DNA from: Pseudomonas gingeri
GTDB taxonomy: Bacteria; Pseudomonadota; Gammaproteobacteria; Pseudomonadales; Pseudomonadaceae
Assembly: GCF_013385635.1 (NCBI RefSeq)
Contig: NZ_JACAPR010000003.1
Span: 96,028 to 160,027 of the forward strand
Direction of reading: 5' to 3'
Length of the DNA stretch: 64,000 nucleotides
Shown here: one piece after another, positions 13,533 through 22,547 of the stretch
How positions within the stretch are numbered: position 1 is the stretch's first letter
Layout of the letters: every line of letters starts with the position of its first letter
The notes under the pieces: model-generated
The model's database searches: none
What the model saw: only the letters and a program-made list of their open reading frames with translations
Told to the model about the DNA's origin: nothing
Made by a program: the position numbers and the translations under genes

Positions 13533-14054
13533 GCCTGCAGTCTGACAGAGCGCCTCCGGGCGCTCTCGTGTATCGATCCGCGCTCTGCCGGTCGAGGCCA
13601 GTACCACCCGCAGGTGGCTGATGGCTTGCTCCCTCGCGCAGACATGCAGCGTGCCTCCCCTCGATGAGCCGTTCTCGTAGCGCAGTTCGCCCAGGCTGGT
13701 GAAGCGGATAAAGCTGCGCATGGTGGTATTGCCCCTGATGGGGGTTCTGCCATCTCCGCGTCGCTCACTCAGGACCGGGTTGTCCGGGTCCTCATGGCCA
13801 TTTCCGTTCTGGTCGATCACGATCCTCCAGCCACGGCTCCAGTCGCCTTCCAGCGGGTGAATGATCACGCTTCGCTGGCGCAGGATCGCTTCGGTGCGGG
13901 CCGTGCGCAGGCCGGTGGCGAGTTCATCGGCCGAGACTCTTCGGTGCTGGGAGTCCATGAGGTCCCTGAACGACGGAAAGGCCAGGTGGGCCAGTAGGGC
14001 GATCAGGGCCAGCCCGACCAGCAGTTCGATCAGTGTGAAGCCTCGCGGTGACAT
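13509..14054 (-). CDS. fimT: FimT-like type IV pilus minor pilin (GspH family)
   Basis: Pseudopilin-like protein of 181 residues. The class III signal [20 protein letters not shown] has the glycine before phenylalanine and glutamate at +5, as recognised by PilD. The body carries the GspH/FimT pattern ([20 protein letters not shown], then a beta-rich domain). The start at 14054 gives the short type III leader; an in-frame ATG at 14111 would add 19 hydrophilic residues and is less likely. It is transcribed away from fimU and convergent with ispH. FimT-like proteins are minor pilins, some linked to DNA uptake; the role here is inferred from family. Confidence 0.85.
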   Translation of the reverse strand: MSPRGFTLIELLVGLALIALLAHLAFPSFRDLMDSQHRRVSADELATGLRTARTEAILRQRSVIIHPLEGDWSRGWRIVIDQNGNGHEDPDNPVLSERRGDGRTPIRGNTTMRSFIRFTSLGELRYENGSSRGGTLHVCAREQAISHLRVVLASTGRARIDTRERPEALCQTAGSEQRANA

Positions 14055-14192
14055 ATCGGCCGACTCCCTGTTTATTTTGATGACAGTGCTTCCGTGCACT
14101 GGTCCATCCAAAACAACCGTATATCCTGTCGTCGGTTGTCTGGAGGACAGGGCTAGTTATAGTCCAGAGCAGGCGGGGTGGGGAGTACGCAT

Positions 14193-14657
14193 ATGTTTCA
14201 ACGTACCAGAGGTTTCACGCTGGTCGAGCTGATGGTCGCGGTGGCGGTGCTGGCGATTCTGGTCACGGTCGCGGCACCGGTGTTCACCAGCAGCATCCAG
14301 AAGACCCGAGCCGATTCCGAGGCCAGCGACCTGATGCGCGCGTTGAATTATACCCGTCTCGAGGCGATCAACCGGGGGGTGAATGTGCGCATTGCGCCCA
14401 CGGCGGTCGGAGGCTCCTGGACCCAGGAACTGACCACTCGGCTGAGCCCGGCGGGGAACGTGCTGCGGGTGACTCCGGCCATGTCGACGGCGGCGACGGT
14501 GGCGAGCAATAACGTGGCGTTCATCGAGTTCAACAACCTCGGTGGGCTGGCCAGCCCGGCGGCCAATACCACCCTGACCTTTGTCGAGGGGGCCTATACC
14601 AATGCGGTCACCGTGTGCCTGACAGGGCGGATCGTCCTCAATGGAGTGTGCCAATGA
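14193..14657 (+). CDS. fimU: Type IV pilus minor pilin FimU
   Basis: Minor pilin of 154 residues, first gene of fimU-pilV-pilW-pilX-pilY1-pilE. The prepilin leader reads MFQRTRG, followed by FTLVELMVAVAVLAIL. The helical stretch SEASDLMRALNYTRLEAINR matches the GspH domain, and a C-terminal cysteine pair is present (VCLTGRIVLNGVC). The start at 14193 follows GGGGAG with good spacing; a GTG at 14178 in the same frame is less likely. Minor pilins form the tip priming complex with PilY1. The stop overlaps the pilV start (ATGA). Confidence 0.88.
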   Translation: MFQRTRGFTLVELMVAVAVLAILVTVAAPVFTSSIQKTRADSEASDLMRALNYTRLEAINRGVNVRIAPTAVGGSWTQELTTRLSPAGNVLRVTPAMSTAATVASNNVAFIEFNNLGGLASPAANTTLTFVEGAYTNAVTVCLTGRIVLNGVCQ

Positions 14658-15130
14658 TGCGTAGCGATCAACGGGGCACAACCCTGGTGGAAGTGCTGGT
14701 GGCCATGCTGGTCATGGCGATCGGTCTGCTCGGCGCGGCGGCCTTGCAACTCAATGCCCTGAAAAGTACCGACAGCTCGACCATCGGCACCCAGGTCAGT
14801 TTCATCACCTACGACATACTGGATCGCATTCGAGCCAACCCTTGTTCGAATTCCACGCTCAATCCCTGCGTCAATCCCGGGGCTGACTATCAGTTGGGAA
14901 GCCTTACGGCTCCCAGCAGCATTTCGACGATACGGGACCAGGATCTGTCCGACTTCGTCACCAACCTGAACAATATCGCCGGTGCGGCGAACGTTACCGG
15001 CACCATCTCGGTCGCGTCCGGTGTCGTCACTATCACGATCAACTGGAATGACGCACGCGCCGCGAACGCTGCCGCCACTTCGACCTTCTCCCTGGTCAGC
15101 CAGGTTTCAACCGTGTGGAACGGCCTATGA
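14654..15130 (+). CDS. pilV: Type IV pilus minor pilin PilV
   Basis: Minor pilin of 158 residues. The leader MMRSDQRG precedes TTLVEVLVAMLVMAIGLLGA, typical of PilV with threonine in place of phenylalanine at the mature N-terminus. The C-terminal part has ITINWNDARA and FSLVSQV, as seen in PilV proteins. The start at 14654 overlaps the fimU stop by 4 bases; an adjacent in-frame ATG at 14657 is an alternative. Its stop overlaps the pilW start. Confidence 0.88.
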   Translation: MMRSDQRGTTLVEVLVAMLVMAIGLLGAAALQLNALKSTDSSTIGTQVSFITYDILDRIRANPCSNSTLNPCVNPGADYQLGSLTAPSSISTIRDQDLSDFVTNLNNIAGAANVTGTISVASGVVTITINWNDARAANAAATSTFSLVSQVSTVWNGL

Positions 15131-15831
15131 AAAAGCTTTCCGGGGGATTCGGCCTGGTCGAGATCATGGTTGCGCTGGTGCTGGGCCTGGTGGTGGTCCT
15201 GGGCGTTACACAGATATTCGTCGCGGCCAAGAATACCTACACGAGCCAGACCGCCGCTGCCGGGATTCAGGAGGATGCTCGCTTCGTGCTGAGCAAGATC
15301 CAGCAGGAAGTCCGCATGGTGGGGATGTTCGGGTGTGTCGGCACCGTGGCGGACTCCAGTGACAACAGCGCCTTCACCGCGGCCTACAATGCGCCGATTA
15401 CCTGGGACAACGCCAATCAGGCGCTGACTCTGGTCACCGCGGACGTCGGCAATAACGGTACGGTGCCGGCCTGGACGATTCTCTCCGATTGCCTGGTGCA
15501 ATCCACGGCCTATACCGGCGCCCGGGCGGCGGGCAGTGGGCAGATCGCCTTGCCGGTCAGGCAACTGGTCTACTCCTTCGCCAACAACCAACTCTATATC
15601 GGCCCGCTGAACAATCGCCAGCCACTGATCAGCAATGTGCAGGCTTTTTCGGTGTCGTTCGGGATGGCCCGGACGGTGCTCGACAGCACGGCGTTCAGTT
15701 ACTCCGCCAACCCCTCCAACGCAGCCCTGATTCGCAGTGTGCGCCTGACCCTGACGCTGAGGGACCCGACCAACAAGGTCAGCAATCGCACATTCAACGT
15801 CGTGGCGTCCGTGCGTAACCGGCTCAGATAA
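15127..15831 (+). CDS. pilW: Type IV pilus minor pilin PilW
   Basis: Minor pilin of 234 residues, larger than the other pilins as expected for PilW. The leader MKKLSGG is followed by FGLVEIMVALVLGLVVVLGV. Sequences such as EDARFVLSKIQQEVRMVGMFGC and the C-terminal SVRLTLTLRDPTNKVS fit the family. The ATG at 15127 overlaps the pilV stop (ATGA). pilX follows 7 bases downstream. Confidence 0.88.
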   Translation: MKKLSGGFGLVEIMVALVLGLVVVLGVTQIFVAAKNTYTSQTAAAGIQEDARFVLSKIQQEVRMVGMFGCVGTVADSSDNSAFTAAYNAPITWDNANQALTLVTADVGNNGTVPAWTILSDCLVQSTAYTGARAAGSGQIALPVRQLVYSFANNQLYIGPLNNRQPLISNVQAFSVSFGMARTVLDSTAFSYSANPSNAALIRSVRLTLTLRDPTNKVSNRTFNVVASVRNRLR

Positions 15832-15838
15832 GGAGGGC

Positions 15839-16363
15839 ATGCATGTGAAGACTTTTGCCCGTGGGGCTCATCGATTCAATCCGCGATCCCAGCGCGGCAT
15901 GGCATTGCTGGTCAGCCTGGTGTTTTTGCTGTTGCTGACGCTGATCGGTATTTCGTCGATGCAGAACGCCAACCTGCAGGAAAAGATGTCCGGCAGCGTC
16001 AAGGTGCGCAACGAGTCGTTCCAGTTTGCCGAGAGCGCGCTACGTGTGGGGGAAAGCATTGTGCAGGCGTCGACATACGATTTGGCGGTTTGCTCAAGCA
16101 CCACGCGCTGTGCACCGCCCGCCGAGGCGACCAACAATGCCGTGGCGCTGACCGCGGGCGCCAATGCCACTTCGGGAGTCACCTGGGTGGCGGTCACCAA
16201 TGGTTTCTATGGCATCCAGAAGCTGGGCACCACCAAGGACCCGGTCAATGTGAACCAGGCGGGCATGGAAGACAGTCTTTCCTGGACCACCTACAGGATT
16301 ACCGGCGTGGGTAATCAGGGTGCGTCGCGCACCGTGCTGGAGAGCATCTATGTCAAGAAGTAA
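15839..16363 (+). CDS. pilX: Type IV pilus minor pilin PilX
   Basis: Minor pilin of up to 174 residues. The hydrophobic helix is preceded by QRGMALLVSLVFLLLLTLIG, with the PilX-typical glycine-methionine cleavage site, then ISSMQNANLQEKMSGSVKVR. An AGGAGG at 15831-15836 is only two bases from the ATG at 15839 but eight from an in-frame GTG at 15845, so the GTG may be the true start. The 3' end overlaps pilY1 by 14 bases. Confidence 0.87.
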   Translation: MHVKTFARGAHRFNPRSQRGMALLVSLVFLLLLTLIGISSMQNANLQEKMSGSVKVRNESFQFAESALRVGESIVQASTYDLAVCSSTTRCAPPAEATNNAVALTAGANATSGVTWVAVTNGFYGIQKLGTTKDPVNVNQAGMEDSLSWTTYRITGVGNQGASRTVLESIYVKK

Positions 16364-19300
16364 GCGGTCGGGCAGCGGGCTTTCGCGACTCGCCAAACTG
16401 ATAGGCGGGGGGCTTCTCGGGCTCTACCTCAGTGCTCCGGCCTATGCCTTCACGCCCTCTGACTCGCCCTTGTTGAGCGCCGGTTCGGTGACACCGAACG
16501 TGATGCTGCTGGTGGATAACTCGGGGAGTATGAACAACCTGATTCGTACGGCGGACTTCAATCAGGCGACGACGACTCCCCAGGTCTACAACTGCGCTTC
16601 GAATACCAGTTGCAGTACCAACATCAATGGCCTGGTCACGCTCGATATGACCAATGAGAATCAGTTCATCAGTGATTTCAACCAGGGTGGCTGCAGCAGT
16701 GGCTACGATGGTTTCAGAATCGCTACCAGTGTCAGTAACAATGCGCCTACCAATGTTCTTTACTGCATCAAGTTCCCCGATCCCGTCGGTGGTGGCAATA
16801 CCCGGATTTCCAACCGGTATGTGGCTTATCTCATCGCCAGGATGATCACCGCCGGGCTGGTCAAAAAGGACTACTCCACCGACAGTACGATCCCCAATGA
16901 CTATCGGATCAACGTCGCACGTAACGTGTCCTCGTCACTGGTCACCAGCAACCGCAACCTGCGTATCGGGTTGGCGACCTTCAATTCGCCTCGCAGCGGT
17001 GATAATGGTCCGGGCGGTAATATCGCCCGGGGGATCAGCGATCTATCGCCGGTGAGCGGGTCGACCACCCAAGCCCAGGCGGACACCAACTACAACGCGC
17101 TGATTTCCTCTATCGGTGGTCTGTCGGCGGTTGCCAACACGCCATTGGCTGAAACGTATTACGAGATCACTCGCTATTTCCGTGGGATGGCGCCGTACTA
17201 CAACTCGACACCGAGTACCTATACCAGCCCGATCCAGTACCGCTGTCAGAAGAACTACGGGGTGGTGATCACGGATGGCCTGCCGACCTATGACCGCACG
17301 TTCCCGAGCAACGACCCTCTGGGCGGCAGCAATCTGCCGAACTGGGACGGGATCAATAATGACGGCGACAACCTGAGTGGCGACGGCGAAGGCGACACGC
17401 TCTATCTGGACGATATCGCCAAGTTCGCCTATGACATCGACATGCGCTCCGCGGGTAACGATGCTGCCGGCAAGAGTTGGGACGCTGCGGACTTCCCGAA
17501 ACAGAATATGTTTACCTACTCCGTGGGGTTTACGGCTGACAACCAGATGTTGGCCGATACCGCGCGGTATGGACACGGTAACTACTACCAGGCGACCGAC
17601 AGTGCGGGGTTGAACGCGGCGCTGTCGGCGGCACTCAATGACATCACCTCCAAGGCGGGATCCGGCGGTGGTGGCGCAGCGAGTTCATCGAGCCTGCGCG
17701 CCAATACCTTGTTCTATACCTCGCAGTACGACCCCACCGATTGGCGCGGCACCATCCGGGCCTTTGCGTTCAATACCGACGGATCGCTCAGTTCCACGGC
17801 CAACTGGACGAGCGACACGACCATCTCTCCCAGCGGTACGGCCACTCCAAGTTTTCAGTCGTGGAATACCCTGACCAGCGCGGCTATCACTCTCGCCTAT
17901 GGCAACTTCGCCCCGCTTCAGCAGGTCGCCCTGGGATTGAGCCTGCCCCTGGGTGTTACCGGCAACGATCTGGTGGAGTGGAGCAAGGGCACCAACAGGA
18001 CCGGTCTGAAAACCCGCAGCGTGTACCTGGGGGATGTCGTCAACTCGCGACTGGTTTATGCGTCGCCGACCGATCGCACGGCATCGGACAGTCTTGGCGA
18101 CACCACTTACACCACCTACCTGGACGGCAAGAGTACCGGGATGACGGCTCGCCTGGTGGTCAACGCCAACGATGGATTCTTCAACGTCATCGACCCGGTG
18201 GTTGGCAACCGCCTTTATGCCTACATGCCGTCGAGTGTGATCAACAACCTGCACTATGTCGCCGATCCGAACTACATCAATGGCACCAGCCACAAGTTCC
18301 TCAACGATGGCCAGATCACCGTGGCCGATGCCAAGCTCAACAGCACCTGGAACACTGTCGCGGTAGGCGGTGTCGGTGCCGGTGGCAAGGCGTTCTTCGC
18401 GATCCGGCTCTACGGGGCGTCGACCGCCAACGCCATCAGCGCCCTGTGGGAAATCAAGGCGCCGGATGTCGCCAATACGCTCAACGTCTTCAATGACCTG
18501 GGTTATGCCTATGCCAAGCCGGAAGTCGCACGCCTGGCCGATGGTCGCTGGGCGGCGTTCATCGGCAACGGCTACGGCAGTACCTCCGGTGTGGCGGCGT
18601 TGTATGTGGTGGACATGCGCGACGGGTCGCTGATCACCAAGATCACCGCCGACAACACCGGGAACAACGGCCTCAGTTCGGTGAAACTGCGAGTCAATGC
18701 TCAAAGTGTCGTGCAGTATGCGTACGGCGGCGATCTGAAAGGGCAGATGTGGAAGTTCAACCTGACCGACTCCACACCTTCGAACTGGGGGGTGGCATTT
18801 GGTGGCGCACCGCTGTTCACCGCTTCGGGTGGTTCGGCCCAGCCGATTACCGCGCAACCGGTCGTCGGCAACCTGCCCGGGCAAGGCAAGCTGGTTTATT
18901 TCGGTACCGGCAAACTCAGTGAAACGGCGGACAAGACCACCACGGCACGCCAGGCGTTCTACGCCGTCCTGGATAATGACGGGACCAGCGCCAGCTATAC
19001 CGAGAGCAATCTGGTGGCCCAGACGATCAATGCTCCCGCGACGGGAACGTCGTTTTTCACCTCCAGTCAGAATTCGGTCGATTACACGACCAAGAAAGGG
19101 TTCTACTTCTCCCTGGTTCTCAACAACACCCTGACCGGGGAGCGGGTCATTTACCCGGCGCTCCTGACCTTTGGTCGATTGATCTTCACGACGGCCATCG
19201 TTGACACCAGCGACCCGTGTTCGAGCTCGGGATCGGGCCGACTGATGGATGTCGATGCGGTGACCGGGGCCATGCTGACGTACCCGGTGCTGGACTCCAA

Positions 19301-19487
19301 CAACGATCGGCGAGTCAATGCCAGCGACCAGATATTCAGTGGTATCAACTACAGTGGTGGCGTGCCGAACATCGGTGGCCTGGTCAGCAATCCTGATGGG
19401 TCCCAGATCATTACAGGGCCGCAAGGCTCGCCGATCGAACTGGGTGGCGTGAACAACCGACGCATCATGTGGCGACAATTACAGTGA
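16350..19487 (+). CDS. pilY1: Type IV pilus tip adhesin PilY1
   Basis: Large exported pilus-associated protein of 1045 residues. A signal peptide ends AYA before FTPS (residue 33). A von Willebrand A-like metal site DNSGSM lies at about residues 56-61. The C-terminal half is the PilY1 beta-propeller domain (from about residue 560, LGDVVNSRLVYASP, then VVDMRDGSLI and GDLKGQMWKFNL). A calcium-loop-like DSNNDRRVNASD lies at about 982-993. PilY1 sits at the pilus tip and affects retraction, surface sensing and adhesion. As I recall it the P. aeruginosa protein is about 1160 residues, so this one is shorter, mostly in the variable N-terminal half. No pilY2-like gene follows. Confidence 0.93.
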   Translation: MSRSKRSGSGLSRLAKLIGGGLLGLYLSAPAYAFTPSDSPLLSAGSVTPNVMLLVDNSGSMNNLIRTADFNQATTTPQVYNCASNTSCSTNINGLVTLDMTNENQFISDFNQGGCSSGYDGFRIATSVSNNAPTNVLYCIKFPDPVGGGNTRISNRYVAYLIARMITAGLVKKDYSTDSTIPNDYRINVARNVSSSLVTSNRNLRIGLATFNSPRSGDNGPGGNIARGISDLSPVSGSTTQAQADTNYNALISSIGGLSAVANTPLAETYYEITRYFRGMAPYYNSTPSTYTSPIQYRCQKNYGVVITDGLPTYDRTFPSNDPLGGSNLPNWDGINNDGDNLSGDGEGDTLYLDDIAKFAYDIDMRSAGNDAAGKSWDAADFPKQNMFTYSVGFTADNQMLADTARYGHGNYYQATDSAGLNAALSAALNDITSKAGSGGGGAASSSSLRANTLFYTSQYDPTDWRGTIRAFAFNTDGSLSSTANWTSDTTISPSGTATPSFQSWNTLTSAAITLAYGNFAPLQQVALGLSLPLGVTGNDLVEWSKGTNRTGLKTRSVYLGDVVNSRLVYASPTDRTASDSLGDTTYTTYLDGKSTGMTARLVVNANDGFFNVIDPVVGNRLYAYMPSSVINNLHYVADPNYINGTSHKFLNDGQITVADAKLNSTWNTVAVGGVGAGGKAFFAIRLYGASTANAISALWEIKAPDVANTLNVFNDLGYAYAKPEVARLADGRWAAFIGNGYGSTSGVAALYVVDMRDGSLITKITADNTGNNGLSSVKLRVNAQSVVQYAYGGDLKGQMWKFNLTDSTPSNWGVAFGGAPLFTASGGSAQPITAQPVVGNLPGQGKLVYFGTGKLSETADKTTTARQAFYAVLDNDGTSASYTESNLVAQTINAPATGTSFFTSSQNSVDYTTKKGFYFSLVLNNTLTGERVIYPALLTFGRLIFTTAIVDTSDPCSSSGSGRLMDVDAVTGAMLTYPVLDSNNDRRVNASDQIFSGINYSGGVPNIGGLVSNPDGSQIITGPQGSPIELGGVNNRRIMWRQLQ

Positions 19488-19499
19488 GTGAGGGAATCA

Positions 19500-19913
19500 A
19501 TGCGTAGAGCCAGTAAAGGTTTCACCCTGATCGAGTTGATGATTGCCGTGGCGGTTGTCGGGATTCTTGCCGCTATCGCCTATCCAAATTACACCGCCTA
19601 CGTGCAGCGCACTCATCGCTACGAAATTGCCGAATTGCTCTACGAGCAGGCGCAGGCGCTGGAGCGTTTCTACTCGCGCAGCGCCACCGCGGCCAACCCG
19701 GTGGCTACCTACGCCGGGGCGACGGTGAGTGGCGGTAACACGTACTACACGATTGCCTCGAACCTTGCCGCGACGGGGTTCACCTTGACGGCAACCCCGA
19801 TACCGGGTTCGATGATGGCCAATGATGCCTGTGGTACCTATACATTGAGCAACACCAACGCTCGAACCAACTCCGGAGCGGGCATGAGCCTCAAGGATTG
19901 CTGGGGTCGCTGA
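19500..19913 (+). CDS. pilE: Type IV pilus minor pilin PilE
   Basis: Minor pilin of 137 residues closing the operon. The leader MRRASKG precedes [20 protein letters not shown]. Then YPNYTAYVQRTHRYEIAELL follows, and a C-terminal disulfide pair (NDACGTYTL to LKDCWGR). The start at 19500 has GAGGGAATC upstream; a GTG at 19488 directly after the pilY1 stop is possible but gives a longer leader. The spacing to pilY1 (12 bases) shows co-transcription. Confidence 0.9.
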   Translation: MRRASKGFTLIELMIAVAVVGILAAIAYPNYTAYVQRTHRYEIAELLYEQAQALERFYSRSATAANPVATYAGATVSGGNTYYTIASNLAATGFTLTATPIPGSMMANDACGTYTLSNTNARTNSGAGMSLKDCWGR

Positions 19914-19960
19914 ATCTGTCAGGGATGTTGTGTCGGTTTCTTTTCTGTCTGGATCAATAA

Positions 19961-21061
19961 ATGAGTACCCAGCAACACGTAGTCATTGTCGGCGGCGGTG
20001 TGATTGGTCTTTTGACCGCATTCAACCTGGCCGGGCAGGTCGCCCGGGTAACCCTGCTTGATCGTTCCGGCCTGGGCCAGGAGTCCTCCTGGGCCGGCGG
20101 CGGGATCGTCTCGCCGTTGTACCCATGGCGCTACAGTTCGGCCGTCACGGCCCTGGCCCACTGGTCCCAGGATTTTTATCCACAACTGGGCGAGCGACTT
20201 TTCGCCAGCACCGGTGTGGATCCCGAGGTGCACACCACCGGGCTCTACTGGCTCGACCTGGATGACGAGGCCGAGGCCCTGGCCTGGGCCGAGCGCGAGC
20301 AGCGCCCGTTGAGTCCTGTGGATATCTCGGCGGTCCATGACGCGGTGCCCGTCATGGGCGGGGGCTACTCCCGGGCGATCTACATGGCCAATGTCGCCAA
20401 TGTGCGCAATCCGCGCCTGGTGAAATCACTCAAGGCGGCCTTGCAGGCATTGCCCAATGTCACCCTTCACGAACAGTGCGAAGTCAGCGACTTTATCCGC
20501 GAGGGCGGGACGGTGGCCGGCGTGCAGACTGCCACAGGTGGCATTCGGGCCGACCAGGTGGTGCTGGCTGCCGGTGCCTGGAGTGGTGAACTGTTGAAGA
20601 GGCTGGGCCTGGAGCTGCCGGTCGAGCCGGTCAAGGGCCAGATGATTCTGTACAAGTGCGCGGCGGACTTTCTGCCCAGCATGATCCTCGCCAAAGGGCG
20701 TTATGCTATCCCGCGACGCGACGGCCATATCCTGATCGGCAGCACCCTGGAGCACGAGGGGTTCGACAAGACGCCGACCCTGTCTGCCCTGGAAAGCCTC
20801 AAGGCATCGGCGGTGGAGCTGATCCCGGCGCTGGCGGGTGTCGAGCCCGTTGCCCACTGGGCGGGATTGCGCCCCGGCTCGCCGGCGGGCATCCCGTTCA
20901 TTGGTCGGGTCCCCGGTTTTGACGGGCTTTGGCTCAACTGCGGGCACTACCGCAACGGCCTGGTGCTGGCGCCAGCGTCCTGCCAGCTGTTTGCCGATCT
21001 GTTGCTGGGACACGAACCGATCATCGACCCGGCACCTTATGCGCCCGAGGGCCGGCTCTGA
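19961..21061 (+). CDS. thiO: Glycine oxidase ThiO
   Basis: FAD-dependent amine oxidase of 366 residues that oxidises glycine to iminoglycine for the thiazole moiety of thiamine. The FAD dinucleotide-binding motif VVIVGGGVIGLLTAFNLAG is at residues 8-26. Conserved DAO-family segments follow (SSWAGGGIVSPLYPWRY, LAAGAWSGEL, and C-terminal HWAGLRPGSPAGIPFIG and CGHYRNGLVLAPAS). It sits between the minor-pilin operon and pilR, as known from other Pseudomonas, with no obvious functional link to pili. Confidence 0.92.
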   Translation: MSTQQHVVIVGGGVIGLLTAFNLAGQVARVTLLDRSGLGQESSWAGGGIVSPLYPWRYSSAVTALAHWSQDFYPQLGERLFASTGVDPEVHTTGLYWLDLDDEAEALAWAEREQRPLSPVDISAVHDAVPVMGGGYSRAIYMANVANVRNPRLVKSLKAALQALPNVTLHEQCEVSDFIREGGTVAGVQTATGGIRADQVVLAAGAWSGELLKRLGLELPVEPVKGQMILYKCAADFLPSMILAKGRYAIPRRDGHILIGSTLEHEGFDKTPTLSALESLKASAVELIPALAGVEPVAHWAGLRPGSPAGIPFIGRVPGFDGLWLNCGHYRNGLVLAPASCQLFADLLLGHEPIIDPAPYAPEGRL

Positions 21062-21091
21062 AGCTTCCCCGGTGATCCTGGAAACCCAACC

Positions 21092-21181
21092 CTGTAGGAG
21101 CCTGGCTTGCCAGCGATGAGGCCGGTGGGAGCTGCATCGATCTTGCGACCGCCATCGCCGGCAAGCCGGCTCCCGCAGGGG
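21092..21181. repeat. REP pair between thiO and pilR
   Basis: CTGTAGGAGCCTGGCTTGCC starts one arm and CGCCATCGCCGGCAAGCC with GGCTCCCGCAGGG forms the other. It fills the convergent spacer between the thiO and pilR stops. Confidence 0.88.
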
Positions 21182-21201
21182 CTGTGTCAATCAATGAGCG
21201 T

Positions 21202-22545
21202 TTAATCCAGCCCCAGTTTCTTGAGGCGATATCGCATCGAGCGGAATGACAGATTCAGTCGCTGGGCCGCCGCGGTGCGGTTCCAGCGGGTTTCCTCCAG
21301 GGCCTGGAGGATCAGCTTGCGCTCGATGCTTTCCAGGTAGTCTTCCAGGTTATCGATCTGCGCCAGGCTCGGCTCCCCGGGCTCGGCGTTATTGCCCTCG
21401 GCTTGCGCCAGTCGCAGGTCGCTGGCTTCGATCTGCTCGTTTTCGCACAGGGTGTAGGCTCGTTCGAGCATATTCTCCAGTTCGCGCACGTTACCGGGAA
21501 AGCGATAACCCTTGAGGGTATCCAGGGCATGGGGATGCAGCCTGGCGGCAGGTTGCCCGCTGCCCGAGGCCAGGCGCTTGAGCACATTGGTCGCCAGTGG
21601 CTCGATATCGTCGCGGCGTTCGCGCAGCGAGGGCACCCGCAGCTCGATGACGTTCAGCCGGTAATACAGGTCCTGGCGAAAGCGTCCGGCGCTGACTTCG
21701 CCGTTCAGGTCCTTGTGGGTGGCGCACAGGATCCGCACATCCACCACTTCCTCCTGCTGACCGCCGACACTGCGCACGGCCTTCTCCTGGATCGCCCGCA
21801 GCAGCTTGACCTGCATGGCCAGGGGCAGGTCGGCGACCTCATCGAGAAACAGGGTGCCGCCGTTGGCGGCCTGGAACAATCCGGGCTTGTCTTCGACGGC
21901 ACCGCTGAAGCTGCCTTTGCGATGGCCGAAAAACTCGCTTTCCATCAGCTCCGAAGGAATCGCCCCGCAATTGACCGGCACGAACGGGCGCTCGGCGCGG
22001 GGCCCTTGCTCGTGGATCAGGCGTGCCACCAGTTCCTTGCCACTGCCTGATTCGCCACTGATATACACCGGCGCCTGACTGCGGGCCAGCTTGTCGATCT
22101 GCTTGCGCAGGGCGCGCATCGGCAGCGAATCGCCCAGCAGGCGGTTATCGATGGACGGCGGTTTTTCACCGGCCAGCGGCAGGCGCAAGGCACTGGCGAC
22201 CAGCTCCCGCAGGCGGGCAAGGTCCACCGGCTTGGTCAGGAAGTCGAAGGCGCCGGACTTGAGTGCGTTGATCGCGGTGTCCAGGCTGCCGTAGGCGGTG
22301 ATCATCGCCACGGGCACCTGGGGGTGGCGCTGCTGGATGTGCTGGACCAGTTCCAGCCCCGTACCGTCCGGCAGGCGCATGTCGGTCAGGCACAGGTCGA
22401 AGCTGTCCCGGGCCAGCTTTTCCCGGGCTTCGCCGACGTTGCGGGCGCTCTGGGTATCGAGTTTCATCCGGCCCAGAGTGATTTCCAGGAGTTCGCGGAT
22501 ATCCGGCTCATCATCGACGATCAGGATCTTTTGCCGTGGGCTCAT
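21202..22545 (-). CDS. pilR: Type IV pilus response regulator PilR (NtrC family)
   Basis: Sigma-54-dependent activator of 447 residues that turns on pilA transcription when phosphorylated by PilS. The receiver domain begins KILIVDDEPDIRELLEI. The AAA+ domain has Walker A GESGSGKE, a GSFSGA variant of the GAFTGA sigma-54 contact loop, and GGTLFLDEVADLP. A Fis-type helix-turn-helix ends the protein (RTAAAQRLNLSFRSMRYRLK). The start at 22545 (MSPRQKILIVDDEP) is preferred over an upstream in-frame ATG at 22641 inside pilS. Two bases separate it from pilS. Confidence 0.96.
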   Translation of the reverse strand: MSPRQKILIVDDEPDIRELLEITLGRMKLDTQSARNVGEAREKLARDSFDLCLTDMRLPDGTGLELVQHIQQRHPQVPVAMITAYGSLDTAINALKSGAFDFLTKPVDLARLRELVASALRLPLAGEKPPSIDNRLLGDSLPMRALRKQIDKLARSQAPVYISGESGSGKELVARLIHEQGPRAERPFVPVNCGAIPSELMESEFFGHRKGSFSGAVEDKPGLFQAANGGTLFLDEVADLPLAMQVKLLRAIQEKAVRSVGGQQEEVVDVRILCATHKDLNGEVSAGRFRQDLYYRLNVIELRVPSLRERRDDIEPLATNVLKRLASGSGQPAARLHPHALDTLKGYRFPGNVRELENMLERAYTLCENEQIEASDLRLAQAEGNNAEPGEPSLAQIDNLEDYLESIERKLILQALEETRWNRTAAAQRLNLSFRSMRYRLKKLGLD

Positions 22546-22547
22546 GT

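Noticed and set aside
17685..19478. 597-residue frame antisense to pilY1
   Set aside because: Same antisense artefact; pilY1 on the plus strand shows signal peptide, metal sites and operon spacing.
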